A stretch of 64,000 bases of DNA from NCBI RefSeq assembly GCF_900230185.1, contig NZ_OCSR01000001.1, positions 620,001 through 684,000 on the forward strand, given 5' to 3'. The translations under genes were made by a program, and so were the position numbers. The notes under the pieces were generated by a model that had not been told where the DNA came from, did no database searches, and worked only from the letters and a program-made list of their open reading frames with translations. The number at the start of each line of letters is the position of its first letter. Position 1 is the stretch's first letter. The stretch is from Burkholderia sp. OK233 (GTDB lineage: Bacteria; Pseudomonadota; Gammaproteobacteria; Burkholderiales; Burkholderiaceae). Shown here one piece after another: positions 27,788-36,163 of the stretch.

Positions 27788-27975
27788 ATGAAGACCTGCT
27801 CGCTGGAAAGAATAGAAGCGCTGGTGCGTCGCATGATGCCGCCGGAGAACGCACCAGCTGGAGACGGCTTGCGAGGCACTGGACGTGAGCGAGCGCACGT
27901 TCCGGCACTGGGTAGCACACGGCGAGGACGCGGTGCGCGCCGATGGCCGCACAAGCGATGCTTTGCTCGATTGAT
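27788..27975 (+). mobile_element. Transposase helix-turn-helix fragment
   Basis: In shifted frames the segment reads SLERIEALVRRMMPPENAP, then LDVSERTFRHWVAHGEDAVR. This is a transposase-type DNA-binding N-terminus; the catalytic domain is absent. The family cannot be fixed. Confidence 0.45.
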
Positions 27976-28374
27976 CCCGACGGCGTCGTGGTCTATGTGA
28001 GCGACTGACACCCATGCCGGCAAGCGCTACGTCCATTTCACCCGTGAACGGGTTGCGGGCCTTGCTCAGTGCGAAGCCGACGTTCTGGAACGGCAAAAAG
28101 CTGCTTTCGCGATAGCGGCCCACATCTGACATATCTGTTACTGGCCACGCTCTGCCTCGATCGCCAGGTCGGGAAGCTAACCTTCATCGCATCGTCACTG
28201 CCTCGGATCACGGGCAAGCTGCCGCCACAAAGGCAACATTTCGAACCGGTCGGTTCGATGGAAGATTCACTTGAACCCCCGAAAAAATCAAGGGTTGATG
28301 GCAATTGACAGCGCTGCACCGAGCGGTTTAGTGTGGACGTATCGTTCAGTTTGACTTCAGCAACAATGGAATAG
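27976..28374. other. Intergenic region, scraps only
   Basis: A short plus-strand stretch near 28010-28130 (HAGKRYVHFTRERVAGLAQC) looks coding but has no start and ends at once. The rest contains the upstream region of the TetR gene. Nothing else is identified. Confidence 0.35.
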
Positions 28375-29058
28375 ATGACTATCTCGTTAGCGCGTTCGAA
28401 GACGACCCCATCTTGCGCGAGCCTCTCGCCCAATGGAGCAGCAGTTCAGTCCGAAAAGGCACGTGTCGTTCTTGCGGGGGCGAGGGCCGTTTTCTTGGCC
28501 AACGGTTTTAGCGCCGCGACGACCGACATGATCCAGCAGGCCGCCGGGGTATCGAAATCGACGGTCTATTCGCACTATCCCAACAAGGAAGCCTTGTTCG
28601 TGGCAGTTGTCGAAGCCGAATGTGAGCAGTTTCTGAAAACTGTCCGTCAGCACAAATTTCCTGAGAGATGCCTTGTAGACAATCTGGATGCGATAGCGCA
28701 GGCGTACCTTGAGATTGTGCTGTCGCGTGATGGACTGGCGTTGTATCGGGCCATTGTGTCCGAAGCGACGAGATTTCCCGAGCTTGGAAGACGCTTCTAT
28801 CTAGCGGGTCCGGGTGCCATGAATAATGCCGTCGCGGAAACTTTGGAAGCCGCCGAGGCTAGAGGGGAAGTCGACCTTGGTAGCGTCGGACGCGATTCCG
28901 CAGCCTCGCTCCTTGTGAATATGGTGCGTGGCGAAGCGCAGATGCAATGCCTGACGCACCCCGAATCCTCTGCGTCTGCCGCCCAACGGGATCGATGGGC
29001 AAAAGACGCGGTCACAACCTTTCTGCGTGCTTTCCAGAAAAATGCCTCAGGCGGCTGA
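28375..29058 (+). CDS. TetR-family regulator between the catabolic blocks
   Basis: The 227-residue protein has the AcrR-type N-terminal domain, VVLAGARAVFLANGFSAAT then TTDMIQQAAGVSKSTVYSHY, and a C-terminal ligand domain of the kind found in TetR proteins with an added Pfam tetramer-type tail. The first ATG (28375) gives a 30-residue leader before the first helix, so a later start is possible. It is divergent from the leftward block starting at 27522, which makes it the prime candidate to repress that block and itself. Confidence 0.88.
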   Translation: MTISLARSKTTPSCASLSPNGAAVQSEKARVVLAGARAVFLANGFSAATTDMIQQAAGVSKSTVYSHYPNKEALFVAVVEAECEQFLKTVRQHKFPERCLVDNLDAIAQAYLEIVLSRDGLALYRAIVSEATRFPELGRRFYLAGPGAMNNAVAETLEAAEARGEVDLGSVGRDSAASLLVNMVRGEAQMQCLTHPESSASAAQRDRWAKDAVTTFLRAFQKNASGG

Positions 29059-29202
29059 CACTGAATACATTCACTTGCAGAGAATGCGCGGACCTAAGCA
29101 CCGCTGTACATGGCAAGCGCCTGTCGCGTCGCTCCTGCGCAGTAGTGCATTAGCATTGGCGCTCCAGCGTCAGGGTGACTCTCAACTGTGACTTGATAGT
29201 GG

Positions 29203-30126
29203 GTGGAACACATGGATCGGATGGCCAGTCTCACCGCCTTTGTCCGCGTCGTAGAAAGCGGCGGCTTTACCGTGGCGGCGCGCCGCCTCGACCTGTCGAC
29301 AACGACGGTCAGCAACCAGGTCCAGGCGCTCGAAAACAGCCTCGGTGTGCGTCTGTTGAACCGCACCACACGCCGTGTGAATCTAACCGAGATCGGCCGC
29401 GAGTATTACGAGCGCTGCTCACACATCTTGCAGGAGCTGGCGGAGGCGGACGAGATTACCAGCGCGCAGCAGGTGACTCCGCGCGGCCGGCTTCTCCTGC
29501 GTTGCCACCAATCACTGGACCGCTTCGTCGCGCCGGTCACTACCCGCTTCTCGGCCGCTTACCCGGAAGTCTCGCTAGATTTCCAGATCGACGACGTGAT
29601 CGACCCCGTGCGGGACGGGTTCGACCTATCGATCATGCCGGCATCACCGCCTGATTCGACCCTGGTCAGACGGACTCTGGCGAAATGGCACTTCGTATTG
29701 TGCTGTGCGCCGGCTTACCTCGAAACGCATCCCACGCCCCACAGCCCGGCCGACTTGGCCGACCATAACTGCCTGAATTATGCCTATACGATCTTCGGCA
29801 ACGCGTTTCATTTCTTCGATCCTGCCGGCAATCCAATGAGCACTCGCGTGTCGGGCAACCTGGTCACCGCCAGCCTTACCGTCATGCGCGCAGCTGCCAC
29901 TGCCGGACTCGGATTGTGGCTGTGCCCCCCGTTTCTCGTTTCCGATCTTCTCGCCTCCGGCGCGCTAGTGCCGCTGCTGCCCGACTACCGAACGCAGGAG
30001 TTGGAGATCGTCGCCCTCTACCCCCATCGGCGGCACTTAAGCACCAAGGTCCGGCTGCTCCTCGATATGCTGGTCGAACGGTTCGCCGACGAGCAGCGCT
30101 GGCTTGATGCCATGCCTGATCGGTAA
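29203..30126 (+). CDS. LysR-family regulator between the catabolic blocks
   Basis: The 307-residue protein has an N-terminal winged helix (MASLTAFVRVVESGGFTVAA, LSTTTVSNQVQALENSLG) and a substrate-binding domain of the AaeR/DmlR-like group. The start may be the ATG at 29203 or 29212. It runs toward the aldehyde dehydrogenase gene, ending 198 bp from its stop, so it is convergent with the right block. It probably regulates one of the catabolic blocks at a distance; that is inferred. Confidence 0.9.
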   Translation: MEHMDRMASLTAFVRVVESGGFTVAARRLDLSTTTVSNQVQALENSLGVRLLNRTTRRVNLTEIGREYYERCSHILQELAEADEITSAQQVTPRGRLLLRCHQSLDRFVAPVTTRFSAAYPEVSLDFQIDDVIDPVRDGFDLSIMPASPPDSTLVRRTLAKWHFVLCCAPAYLETHPTPHSPADLADHNCLNYAYTIFGNAFHFFDPAGNPMSTRVSGNLVTASLTVMRAAATAGLGLWLCPPFLVSDLLASGALVPLLPDYRTQELEIVALYPHRRHLSTKVRLLLDMLVERFADEQRWLDAMPDR

Positions 30127-30323
30127 GACCGGAGCAGTCGCTTTCCGTCCGCGCCACGCTTCGGTCGAGGCGGCAAGCGACCTGCGAAAGGTGATACGAC
30201 CTGTTACTCGACGGTAGGCGACATGACCTCTTGCTCGCGGTCTTCCGCGCCCATCCGTCATCAGTGGGTTATCTTCGTGCTGCCCATACAAGCTATACAA
30301 GAGCCGAATTTCCACCTTCGCGA

Positions 30324-31769
30324 TCAAGCCATCGTGTAGGCCGTCTTGACCGTGGTGTATTGCTCTCGCGCGTACGTCCCTTGCTCACGAGAGCCATAGC
30401 TCGAACTCTTCCGGCCCCCGAACGGCACGTGATAGTCGACACCCGCTGTCGGCACGTTGACCATCACCATGCCAGCCTCGCTATTGCGCTTGAAATGCGT
30501 CGCATACTTCAGCGAGCTCGTGCAGATACCCGAGGACAGGCCGAACTCGGTGTCGTTGGCCATCGCGAGCGCTTCGTCGTAATCCCTCACGCGCACAACG
30601 TTGGCGACCGGGCCGAAGACCTCCTCGCGCGAGATCCGCATGCTATTAGTCGTTTCGGTGAAGAGCGCCGGCTGGAGATAAAAGCCCGGCGTCCCGCGCT
30701 TCAGGCGCTCGCCACCGAAGACCAGCTTGCCGCCCTCGTCCCTGGCGATCTGGATGTACTTCAGGTCCTGCTCGAGCTGGCTCTGGTCGACCACCGGGCC
30801 GATCTGCGCGCCTTGTTTCAGTGCATCGTCGACGACGATGCCTTTCAGCCGCTCGATGCAGGCCTCCACGAAACGGTCATGGATGCCGGCCTGGACAATC
30901 AGGCGCGAAGACGCCGTGCAGCGCTGACCGGTGGAAAAGAAGGCGCCGTTGACGGCCACTTCGACCGCCGTGTTCAGGTCAGCGTCGTCAAGCACGACAA
31001 GCGGGTTCTTGCCCCCCATCTCGAGCTGGACCTTTTTCATCGGGGCCGAGACGATGCACGCGGCCGCGACCTTGCGTCCGGTCGAGACCGAGCCCGTGAA
31101 GGAGATCACGTGCACGTCCTTGTGTTCGAGCAGCGCCTGGCCAACAACCGAACCGCGGCCCATGACAAGATTGAGCACGCCCTTAGGCAGGCCGGCGCGC
31201 TGGATGATGTCGACGAGCGCCCAGGCCGAGCCCGGCACAAGGTCGGCCGGCTTGATGACCACGCAATTGCCCCAGGCGAGAGCCGGCGCGATCTTCCACG
31301 CCGGGATGGCAATCGGGAAGTTCCAGGGCGTGATCATCCCGACGATCCCTATCGGCTCGCGAGTGATCTCGACACCGACACCAGGGCGCACGGAAGGCAT
31401 TGCCTCACCACCGGTACGCAGGCATTCACCGGCGACGAAGGCGAAGATCTGCCCGGCACGGGTCACCTCGCCGATGCCTTCGGCGAGCGTCTTGCCTTCC
31501 TCGCGCGAGAGAAGCCGGCCGAGCTCGTCCTTGCGGGCGATGATCTCATCGGAGGCCTTCTTCAGGATGTCGAAGCGCTGCTGTGGCGTTGTACGGCTCC
31601 AGCCCGGGAAAGCGGCCTTAGCCGCGGCCACCGCATTGTTCACGTCCGCAACGGAACCCTGGGCATACTCGCCGACAAGGTCATTCGTATCGGACGGGTT
31701 GATGTTGCGAGTGACACTCGTCCCTTCAGAGGATTCACCGGCGATAAGATTGGAATAAAGTCTAGACAT
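30324..31769 (-). CDS. Aldehyde dehydrogenase (NAD(P)-dependent)
   Basis: The 481-residue enzyme has the full class signature: MITPWNFPIAIPAWK, ISFTGSVSTGRKVAA, the general-base Glu in LEMGGKNPLVV and the nucleophile Cys in STGQRCTAS. The ATG at 31769 (GAGAAAG upstream) matches family N-termini; 14 upstream codons were dropped. It resembles the YcbD and benzaldehyde/semialdehyde branch. It is the last gene of the right catabolic block and likely oxidises an aldehyde product of that pathway. Confidence 0.92.
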   Translation of the reverse strand: MSRLYSNLIAGESSEGTSVTRNINPSDTNDLVGEYAQGSVADVNNAVAAAKAAFPGWSRTTPQQRFDILKKASDEIIARKDELGRLLSREEGKTLAEGIGEVTRAGQIFAFVAGECLRTGGEAMPSVRPGVGVEITREPIGIVGMITPWNFPIAIPAWKIAPALAWGNCVVIKPADLVPGSAWALVDIIQRAGLPKGVLNLVMGRGSVVGQALLEHKDVHVISFTGSVSTGRKVAAACIVSAPMKKVQLEMGGKNPLVVLDDADLNTAVEVAVNGAFFSTGQRCTASSRLIVQAGIHDRFVEACIERLKGIVVDDALKQGAQIGPVVDQSQLEQDLKYIQIARDEGGKLVFGGERLKRGTPGFYLQPALFTETTNSMRISREEVFGPVANVVRVRDYDEALAMANDTEFGLSSGICTSSLKYATHFKRNSEAGMVMVNVPTAGVDYHVPFGGRKSSSYGSREQGTYAREQYTTVKTAYTMA

Positions 31770-31879
31770 AGCTTTCTCGATCTTTCTTCTGTTGAGACAA
31801 ATCATTGGCAAGCATGGACTAAAACATGTTGCGGTGTCTCGCCGACTTGCCCCAAGGTTTCGTAAGTTTGGCGGTAGAT

Positions 31880-32125
31880 GGCGTCGGCATCACGGACGCG
31901 GTCGCCCGTGACTGGATGCGCTCGACCGCGCCCTTTTGCATTAACACCGCTGACTGCATCGCATAGCTGTTCTGTCCTGTGCGCCGTCATGACGACATCC
32001 GCGCCTTCATTTGCAAGGCTTACAGCTACGCCACGTCACAAACCCCGGCTGGACGACAGAACGAGTGCTCGCTTTCCAGTCAAGCCGAGATCCGTCGTTC
32101 TTCTCCAAACCTCTCGAACCGCCTC
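31880..32125 (-). pseudogene. Short-chain dehydrogenase N-terminal remnant
   Basis: Joined frames on the minus strand read LTGKRALVLSSSRGLGRG-like, then VAVSLANEGADVVMTAHRTE and VSGVNAKG. This is the first 60 or so residues of an SDR (nucleotide-binding loop and second strand), with at least one frameshift. The rest is deleted before the aldehyde dehydrogenase leader. It lies directly downstream of the decarboxylase-like gene on the far side of the IS5 element. Confidence 0.6.
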
Positions 32126-32130
32126 AGTGA

Positions 32131-32946
32131 CTAGAGGGTGTTAGGAACTTGGACAGTCGGCGCAACATGTACAAGCATGAGCATGGCGAAGACAACGAAG
32201 TGCAGGCCTGCTAACGTTTCAGGTAGGCGCTCGTAGTCTCGCGCCAGTCGCCGGAACCGGTTGAGCCAGCCGAAACTACGTTCGACAACCCATCGGCGCG
32301 GCAGCAGCACGAAGCCCTTCTTCGCCTCTGGTAGTTTGATGATCTGAAGTTCGATGCCTTCGTCATGCGCAGCCTGTCGAGCTGTGTCACCGGTATAGCC
32401 CTGGTCAGCGAATGCAAGCTTTACCGTCTGACCGGTTGCCTGCTGAACCTGACGCGCAAGCTCGGCTACCTGTGCGCGCTCCTGCTCGTTGGCCGGCGTG
32501 ATGTGTACCGCCAGCAGCAGACCTAACGTGTCGACAGCCATATGGACTTTGCTGCCTCGCTTGCGCTTGTGACCGTCGTAACCCGCGCGCGGTCCGCTCT
32601 CGCAGGTGGACTGCAAGGTGCGCCCATCCAGGATCACCGCACTGGGCTGCCCCTGACGCTCCTGCGCGACCCGAATTACAGATCGCAGATCACTGACCAT
32701 TGCCTCGAAGCAGCCCGCGTTCAACCAGCGTTGCGTTTGCTGGTAGACCAACTCCCATGGTGGAAAATTGGTCGGCAGCATACGCCACGACGCACCCGCT
32801 CGCGCCATCCAGCGCAACGCATTGAACATCTCGCGCAGTTCATACCGCCGCTGTGGCGCATCTTCATTCATCAACGTTAGATAGGGAGCCGCAAAGCTCC
32901 ACTCTTCATCCGAGACATCTGTGGGGTATGGCTTGCGTTCTGTCAT
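32131..32946 (-). CDS. IS5-family transposase
   Basis: The 271-residue DDE transposase contains AVILDGRTLQST, AFADQGYTGDTARQAA and the C-terminal RRWVVERSFGWLNRFRRLA, which carries the catalytic Glu. The start is the ATG at 32946 (MTERKPYPTD). The TAG stop at 32131-32133 is supplied by the CTAG target site and not by the element itself, so the reading frame closes only because of where it inserted. Confidence 0.93.
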   Translation of the reverse strand: MTERKPYPTDVSDEEWSFAAPYLTLMNEDAPQRRYELREMFNALRWMARAGASWRMLPTNFPPWELVYQQTQRWLNAGCFEAMVSDLRSVIRVAQERQGQPSAVILDGRTLQSTCESGPRAGYDGHKRKRGSKVHMAVDTLGLLLAVHITPANEQERAQVAELARQVQQATGQTVKLAFADQGYTGDTARQAAHDEGIELQIIKLPEAKKGFVLLPRRWVVERSFGWLNRFRRLARDYERLPETLAGLHFVVFAMLMLVHVAPTVQVPNTL

Positions 32947-32989
32947 TCCGCCAGGGTACCAGGTCTGGCGGAAAGTGCCTAACACCCTC
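32134..32989 (-). mobile_element. IS5-family insertion sequence, intact
   Basis: The 856-bp element has matching ends (GAGGGTGTTAGGAACTT at the left, GAGGGTGTTAGGCACTTT read inward from the right). It is inserted in a CTAG site with TA duplicated on both sides. It separates the decarboxylase-like gene from the SDR remnant without damaging the former's stop codon. Confidence 0.88.
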
Positions 32990-33444
32990 TAGACTGTGGC
33001 GTCGGCTCGCTCCTTGCTCTCGGACTCGGCCAACTGAGCGATGATCTCTGCACCGCGGTTTGCGACCGGCATCCCACCATAGATGTAAGCCAGACTAACG
33101 ACGGCTTGCATCTCTTCCCAGGTAGCGCCAGCTCTACGCGCTGCGCGGGCATGCAACATGGCCGCGTCGAGTAGTTTGGCGAGGAGCATGCCAAACACGA
33201 TGAGCTGAGAGATTTTCGTATCGAAACACGCCGGATACATAGCGCGACGGCGCGCCTCCTCTTGCAGACCAAGGAGTTCAGGATCGAGCGCGCCCGTCAC
33301 CGCCAGTCGAGCGGCTATGCGTGGCGGCACGAAGCCGATGAGGTCCTTGTAGTCCTGCTCGCGTTCAGTGAGAGGAGTTTGTGTATCTGCGTATGAGCCG
33401 ATTTCGCTTCTAACCGCATCCATATCCAAGCTGGCGTGTGCCAT
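32989..33444 (-). CDS. Carboxymuconolactone decarboxylase-like (AhpD fold) protein
   Basis: The 151-residue all-helical protein shows KISQLIVFGMLLAKLLDAAM, LHARAARRAGATWEEMQAVV and AYIYGGMP. This is the CMD pattern, but the CxxC of AhpD peroxidase partners is replaced: the segment lacks both cysteines, leaving the histidine. The ATG at 33444 was chosen over a longer frame. It would act in a ring-fission or lactone step, or as a non-redox relative. The IS5 element begins exactly at its stop codon. Confidence 0.78.
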   Translation of the reverse strand: MAHASLDMDAVRSEIGSYADTQTPLTEREQDYKDLIGFVPPRIAARLAVTGALDPELLGLQEEARRRAMYPACFDTKISQLIVFGMLLAKLLDAAMLHARAARRAGATWEEMQAVVSLAYIYGGMPVANRGAEIIAQLAESESKERADATV

Positions 33445-33576
33445 TGATAGAGTCCTTCCATTTCGAAATTTATTGTCGTCAGCGTGCCGATGATCGAGCC
33501 CGCGCACATCGGCAACATGAAGCACAACGTTGTCCAGGACTGTCCGCCCAGGCAGGGTAGCCGGCGGAGCTTCGCT

Positions 33577-34548
33577 TCAGGGCTGCAGCACCAGGGAGCC
33601 GACCGTCTTGCGGGACTCCATGGCACGATGCGCTTCAGCTGCGTCCTTGAGCGGGAAGCGCTGGTTGATGAGGACCTTCACTGCGCCCGACAGCACGACG
33701 TCGAACACCTCCTTGGCGCCCTCTTCGACATGGGCGCGGGTCGGCAGGTAAGCATTCTGGGTCGGGCGGGTCAGGAACAGCGAACCCTTCTTGTCGAGGA
33801 TGCTGATGTCGAATGGCGGCACCGGGCCGGAGGACTGGCCGTAGAGCACCATCAGGCCGCGCGGCTTGAGGCAGTCGAGCGAGCCCATGAAGGTATCCTT
33901 ACCGATCGAGTCATAGACGACCGGAACGCCGACGCCGCCCGTGATCTCCTTCACCGCCTTGACGAAGCGGTCCTTGCCGTGGATCAGCGGATAGTCGCAG
34001 CCGTGAGCCTTCACGATCTGCGCCTTTTCCTCGGTCGACACGGTGCCGATAACGGTCGCGCCAAGATGCTTGGCCCACTGGCAGAGCACGAGGCCCACGC
34101 CGCCCGCGGCGGCATGCACGAGGATCGTGTCGCCCTTGCTGACCTGGTAGGTCTGGCGGCACAGGAACTGGGCCGTCATGCCCTTCTGCATCATCGCCGC
34201 ACCGAACTCGTCGCTGATGCCGTCGGGGAGTTTGACGAGGCGATCGGCCGGCACGAGCCGGACCTGGGCATAGGCGCCTTGCACGCCGCTATAGACGACG
34301 CGGTCGCCCGGCTTCAGCGAAGTGACGTCAGGCCCGACTGCCTCGACCACGCCGACGGCTTCGCGCCCCGGGATGAAGGGCCGCGGCAGCTCGTAGAGGC
34401 CGGCGCGGTAGTAGATGTCGATGAAGTTCACGCCAACGGCCGTCTGGCGAAGTCGTGCTTGTCCTGGACCGGGATCGCCGACGGAGATCTCATCCCAGAC
34501 AAGTTTTTCGGGTCCGCCGGTCTCGTGAATGCGGATGGCATAGGGCAT
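33577..34548 (-). CDS. NADPH:quinone oxidoreductase (zeta-crystallin type)
   Basis: The 323-residue medium-chain reductase lacks structural zinc ligands. It has GVNFIDIYYRAGLY, PGREAVGVVEAVG and the NADPH loop HAAAGGVGLVLCQWAKHLGA, all diagnostic of QOR-type enzymes. It reduces quinones or enones with NADPH in the cytoplasm. It lies between the decarboxylase-like and DUF3500 genes on the same strand and probably reduces a quinone or unsaturated ketone made by the oxygenase. Confidence 0.92.
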   Translation of the reverse strand: MPYAIRIHETGGPEKLVWDEISVGDPGPGQARLRQTAVGVNFIDIYYRAGLYELPRPFIPGREAVGVVEAVGPDVTSLKPGDRVVYSGVQGAYAQVRLVPADRLVKLPDGISDEFGAAMMQKGMTAQFLCRQTYQVSKGDTILVHAAAGGVGLVLCQWAKHLGATVIGTVSTEEKAQIVKAHGCDYPLIHGKDRFVKAVKEITGGVGVPVVYDSIGKDTFMGSLDCLKPRGLMVLYGQSSGPVPPFDISILDKKGSLFLTRPTQNAYLPTRAHVEEGAKEVFDVVLSGAVKVLINQRFPLKDAAEAHRAMESRKTVGSLVLQP

Positions 34549-34612
34549 CAGTTATCTCCTTCAGTTGGCTAGGTATTGCAGATTGGGGCGTGCCGACATG
34601 TCGGCCACGCAG

Positions 34613-35881
34613 TCACTTCGGCGCTTCCGCTGCACTCCGGCCAGCGGGCTCAGCCGTGTTGTGCGAGTGCGACCCGTGGGTGTGCGCGTGCGTATGGGCT
34701 CCATGGTCATCGGTGTGCCACTGGAGGTAATGCTGGCGCAGCAGGTCCTTGCCATAGTCCTTGCCATTCGGCGTGCGCACGAGCGTGTGGATGTGATCGC
34801 GGGACGGCGTATTGTTGTCGAACACGATGCCGGGCTGGTGGTCGAACTCGACCAGGATCGCCGGGCTCAGGATGCGGTAATAGAACGCGCTGGTATCGTC
34901 GAACGGCCCGATCCAGGCGAAATGCGTATCGTCGAGATGGTGTTTGACCTCGGCCCAGCGCAGTTCGGCATGACCGGGGCGGATCTGCCCGATATAGGTC
35001 GCCAGCAGCGCCTTGAGACGCTCGCGGCCTTCCTGCGGCAGGTCCGCATAACGGATGCCGCCCGGCTCGATATGCCGGTTATCGTTGAACGCACCAGCGA
35101 ACACTTCCCACGGCAGCTCAGTGCCGATCGTCGCCTGTTGCCGCGCCTCGGCCGACAGCGCGCTCATCAGCGCATGCCCCTGTTCCTCCTCGGCGGCAAA
35201 CACGCGGGTACCCTTATGTTTGCCGAACCGCGCCAGGACCGGCTCTGATCCCATAAGGGTCGGCGTCGTGACGAGCTGGTCGCCGAGCACGAAGCAATTG
35301 ACGTTGAGGTGGTGGCCATCGATCTGCCAGCCCCAGGGCTCGTTGGGCGAGGGCGTGCCGAAAATGCTGACCCAGTAGTACCACTCGCTGTATTCCTCGG
35401 GCTTGCCCGTTATTTCGAGGGCGTGCTCGTTGAGCCGCATGACGTCGCACGCGGTCTGATAACCCGTCGCGCTCATCGTCTCGCGCAGCAGTGCCAGCGC
35501 TGCCTCGCGCTGGCCGTGGCCGAGATCGGCGAGGCAGATCCCACTGCGGGGTATCAGCCAGGGATGAAAGTTGGACCACTGCCGCCACGCCTCGTCGTCG
35601 ATTGCGAGGCACGCGGCGCGCCGCTGCCCGGCGTCGAGGCTCGCGAGAAAGGTGCGCGCCGCGTCGAGCAGCGGGGCGAGCGAGGCGTCGGCGGCAGTGG
35701 CCGGGAATAGCCCCGGGGCAACCGAGCCGGTGCAGCTTATCCCGCGAAATGGCTCGGCCAGACCCGCCTGTGCCATATCGACCAGCTTCTGCTGGCGCGA
35801 CGTCAGCTCGAATGCTCGGATCGCCGGCGCCGCCGGCCAGTTGCGCAATCCGAAATGTGCTGTTTCTCCTGCCATACTCAT
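34613..35881 (-). CDS. DUF3500 protein with histidine-rich tail
   Basis: The 422-residue protein belongs to DUF3500. It has the conserved core WGWQIDGHHLNVNCFVLGDQ with neighbouring LVTTPTLMGSEP, and later RDHIHTLVRTPNGKDYG. The C-terminus is His-rich (HTDDHGAHTHAHTHGSHSH), suggesting metal binding. No signal peptide is apparent. The start is the ATG at 35881, with GGGAGG upstream. No enzymatic function is established for the family. Its place between the NMO remnant and quinone reductase in an oxygenase operon points to a catabolic, possibly metal-dependent, step. Confidence 0.82.
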   Translation of the reverse strand: MSMAGETAHFGLRNWPAAPAIRAFELTSRQQKLVDMAQAGLAEPFRGISCTGSVAPGLFPATAADASLAPLLDAARTFLASLDAGQRRAACLAIDDEAWRQWSNFHPWLIPRSGICLADLGHGQREAALALLRETMSATGYQTACDVMRLNEHALEITGKPEEYSEWYYWVSIFGTPSPNEPWGWQIDGHHLNVNCFVLGDQLVTTPTLMGSEPVLARFGKHKGTRVFAAEEEQGHALMSALSAEARQQATIGTELPWEVFAGAFNDNRHIEPGGIRYADLPQEGRERLKALLATYIGQIRPGHAELRWAEVKHHLDDTHFAWIGPFDDTSAFYYRILSPAILVEFDHQPGIVFDNNTPSRDHIHTLVRTPNGKDYGKDLLRQHYLQWHTDDHGAHTHAHTHGSHSHNTAEPAGRSAAEAPK

Positions 35882-35941
35882 CGTCCTCCCGGTTGTTCGG
35901 CCGCCACCCGAAGGCAAGCCGAGATTGGAAACACGCTCGTG

Positions 35942-36163
35942 CTAAGTGAAGCGTTGAGCTAACGCGGCTTCGGCCTCAGCGACCACGCGGCCAACGATTG
36001 CACCGGCCAGCTCGACCGCCCGTATCAAATCGATCGCTTCGCCGGCGTAAACGGCAGCGGTCTCGTAGTCGCCCGCCGCGCGGGCTTTCGGCGCTAGCAG
36101 GATTGGGTGACGCATTCCGGGCAAGTCGGTCCGTTTCGTCCGCAACGTCGATTCGGCCGTCAT
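35942..36163 (-). pseudogene. Nitronate monooxygenase, internally deleted
   Basis: The 73-codon frame joins an NMO N-terminus (GMRHPILLAP) directly to the C-terminal helices (YAGEAIDLIRAVELAGAIVG, EAEAALAQRF). The roughly 250-residue barrel between them is missing, so no flavin site remains. Its start overlaps the reductase stop by 4 bp (ATGA), showing that the original gene was part of the operon. Confidence 0.75.

Noticed and set aside
30231..31865. 544-codon plus-strand frame opposite the aldehyde dehydrogenase
   Set aside because: The composition is Arg/His/Asp-rich without domains; it is the shadow of a well-conserved enzyme.
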